Position numbers and translations under genes: made by a program
Shown here: piece by piece, positions 62,769 to 64,000 of the stretch
Layout of the letters: each line of letters starts with the position of its first letter
How positions within the stretch are numbered: position 1 is the stretch's first letter
NCBI RefSeq assembly: GCF_900115065.1
Contig: NZ_FOVE01000019.1
Span: 1-64,000 of the forward strand
Reading direction: 5' to 3'
DNA length: 64,000 nucleotides
DNA from: Formivibrio citricus
GTDB lineage: Bacteria > Pseudomonadota > Gammaproteobacteria > Burkholderiales > Chitinibacteraceae
The notes under the pieces: generated by a model
What the model saw: only the letters and a program-made list of their open reading frames with translations
What the model was told of the DNA's origin: nothing
Databases searched by the model: none

Positions 62769-62957
62769 ATGACTGCCGTTTCCGTACAAGAAAAACCGCA
62801 AACAGCCGGCCAGACCATCCTGAAGGACGAAGAGCGTACCCGCTGTGAAGTGTGGACCCGCGTCATGGGCTACCACCGCCCGGTTTCCGCCTTCAATGTG
62901 GGTAAAAAATCCGAGTTTGCCGAGCGCAAATTCTTCAACGAGCCATGCTGCAAGTAA
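62769..62957 (+). CDS. Free-standing glycyl-radical domain of the anaerobic reductase
   Basis: This 62-residue protein carries TRCEVWTRVMGYHRPVSAF and then NVGKKSEFAERKFF, the glycyl-radical segment normally fused at the end of NrdD; Gly34 in VMGY is the predicted radical site. AGGAG lies 9 nt upstream, and the frame differs from nrdD, so it is its own gene and not a readthrough product. It ends NEPCCK, echoing the CC at the end of NrdD. It overlaps the start of nrdG by 13 nt. By analogy with GrcA (YfiD) it would dock on NrdD as a radical subunit. Confidence 0.85.
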   Translation: MTAVSVQEKPQTAGQTILKDEERTRCEVWTRVMGYHRPVSAFNVGKKSEFAERKFFNEPCCK

Positions 62958-63709
62958 GCCCCGCCTCGACTGGTCCTGACGCCACTGAGGTCCATCCCGC
63001 AAGCCCCCGCGCGCCCAAGCTCGGGGGCTTTGTGCGCTTTTCCAGTTGTGACTGGCCCGGCAAGCTCGCGGCCGTGGTCTTCATCTCCGGTTGCCCGTGG
63101 CGTTGCCGCTATTGCCACAACCCGCACCTGCAAACCCGCAGCAAGGAGCCCGGCTCTCCTTCGTGGGAGGAAGTCGTTGCCTGGCTGGAATCGCGCAAGG
63201 GTTTGCTGGACGGTCTGGTGTTCTGTGGCGGCGAGCCGCTGGCTGAGCCGCAACTGCCCGCCATGATGCAACAGGTCAACGCCATGGGCTTTGGCGTGGC
63301 GCTGCATACCGGCGGTGGCTACCCCAACCGCTTGCGCGAGTGCCTGCCTTGGGTCGATTGGGTCGGTTTCGACGTCAAGGCTCCGTTCCCGGAATACCTG
63401 CGCGTCACTTGTGCCAAGGGCAGCGGCGAAGCCGCCATCCAGTCGTTGCAGCAGGTCATCGACAGCGGGGTCGATTTCGAGTGCCGCACCACTGTCCACC
63501 CGGACTTGCTCTCCGACGCCGACCTGCTGGAAATCGGCCGGATACTGGCCGCTGCCGGCATCCACCACTATGCCCTGCAAAAATTCCGACCCCACGGCTG
63601 CGATGATGCCCAATTGCTTGCGCAAGGCATATCAAGCGATTACCCGGCAGAAAAAACGCTCGAAACGCTCCGGCAAGCCTTTGAGCATTTCACATTGCGC
63701 GCCGCCTGA
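62945..63709 (+). CDS. nrdG: Anaerobic ribonucleotide reductase activase (radical SAM)
   Basis: This 254-residue radical SAM enzyme puts the glycyl radical on the reductase. The cluster motif is CPWRCRYC (Cys50, 54, 57) with GGEP in VFCGGEPLAEP. It resembles the longer NrdG2-type activases (about 230-250 residues). The start at 62945 overlaps the glycyl-radical gene, so activase and substrate are translationally coupled. Confidence 0.93.
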   Translation: MLQVSPASTGPDATEVHPASPRAPKLGGFVRFSSCDWPGKLAAVVFISGCPWRCRYCHNPHLQTRSKEPGSPSWEEVVAWLESRKGLLDGLVFCGGEPLAEPQLPAMMQQVNAMGFGVALHTGGGYPNRLRECLPWVDWVGFDVKAPFPEYLRVTCAKGSGEAAIQSLQQVIDSGVDFECRTTVHPDLLSDADLLEIGRILAAAGIHHYALQKFRPHGCDDAQLLAQGISSDYPAEKTLETLRQAFEHFTLRAA

Positions 63710-63824
63710 TTTCGTCGACCCGCCAAGACAATACTTTGATAATCCTGTAACCTTGTTCGTTTCGGCGTCATCCGTGGTATGGGGCCGCCGCTTGTTGTTG
63801 CCAGTCAATTTGAAGGGTTTTTTC

Positions 63825-64000
63825 ATGATCGCTCACAGCCTTCCTTCTCTCATCATCAAAGGCAAGTCGCTCCTGCCGGTTGTTCAAGGCGGTATGGGCG
63901 TCGGTATCTCTGCGCACCGGCTTGCCGGCGCGGTCGCCAGGGAAGGTGCAGTGGGTACGATTGCGAGCGTGGACTTGCGGCATCACCACGAGGATTTGGT
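63825..64000 (+). CDS. Nitronate monooxygenase-like FMN enzyme, 5' part
   Basis: The first 58 codons read MIAHSLPSLIIKGKSLLPV, then VVQGGMGVGISAHRLAGAVAREGAVG, the FMN-binding start of the nitronate monooxygenase/2-nitropropane dioxygenase (and FabK-like) family. GAAGGGT lies 7 nt before the start. The gene runs off the window, so the exact branch cannot be decided. Confidence 0.82.
   Translation, partial: MIAHSLPSLIIKGKSLLPVVQGGMGVGISAHRLAGAVAREGAVGTIASVDLRHHHEDL

Overview
The window reads as a chromosome segment of a GC-rich betaproteobacterium, most likely of the Rhodocyclales (Azonexaceae/Rhodocyclaceae-like). I infer this from gene content and conserved gene orders (lptG-lptF divergent from pepA-holC; pepP-ubiH; ahcY-metF), a GTP-type PEP carboxykinase, and an S-adenosylhomocysteine (SAH) riboswitch ahead of ahcY. 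No rRNA or tRNA gene and no CRISPR array was seen.

Layout. 1-3.8 kb: 5' end of gmk, a 167-bp hairpin repeat, a short YgjP-like metallopeptidase, yicC, then a Ser/Thr kinase and PP2C phosphatase pair. 4.1-12.8 kb: a minus-strand surface-polysaccharide locus (Wzx-like flippase, five glycosyltransferases, a WbaP-like initiating transferase), interrupted by a DUF559 endonuclease gene between GC-rich palindromes. 12.9-15.8 kb: an IS110-family element (IS1111-like) inserted in the first unit of a three-unit tandem repeat, with two uninterrupted target sites beside it. 15.8-28.8 kb: an AT-rich membrane-protein gene, galE, lptG-lptF, pepA-holC, ubiH-pepP, an M48 peptidase, an SH3-like protein and a CHASE2 adenylate cyclase. 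29-41 kb: a PfkB-family kinase, higBA, an orphan radical SAM/SPASM enzyme, a pseudouridine synthase, nudC, a PatB-type lyase, and a citrate module (citX, citG, CitA/CitB-like two-component system) without citrate lyase genes.

41-57 kb: pckG, a QueD-like protein, a GGDEF/EAL protein, a glycine-zipper lipoprotein, metF-ahcY, a four-gene exopolysaccharide operon predicted to use an amino-sugar uronic acid, and metK. Both ahcY and metK have leaders that match the SAH riboswitch, with compensatory changes between the two. 57-64 kb: a YihY protein, an HD-GYP response regulator, and an anaerobic ribonucleotide reductase operon (FNR-like site, paired NrdR boxes, nrdD, a free-standing glycyl-radical peptide, nrdG), then the start of a nitronate monooxygenase-like gene.

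The observations I rate highest are the split class III ribonucleotide reductase, whose glycyl-radical domain is a separate 62-residue protein with its own ribosome binding site; the SAH-type aptamer ahead of metK; the IS1111-like element whose 3' noncoding region carries short matches to both sides of its target and both of its own ends, as expected of a guide RNA; the exopolysaccharide operon; and the DUF559 gene with its flanking palindromes, which also sit in frame inside a glycosyltransferase.
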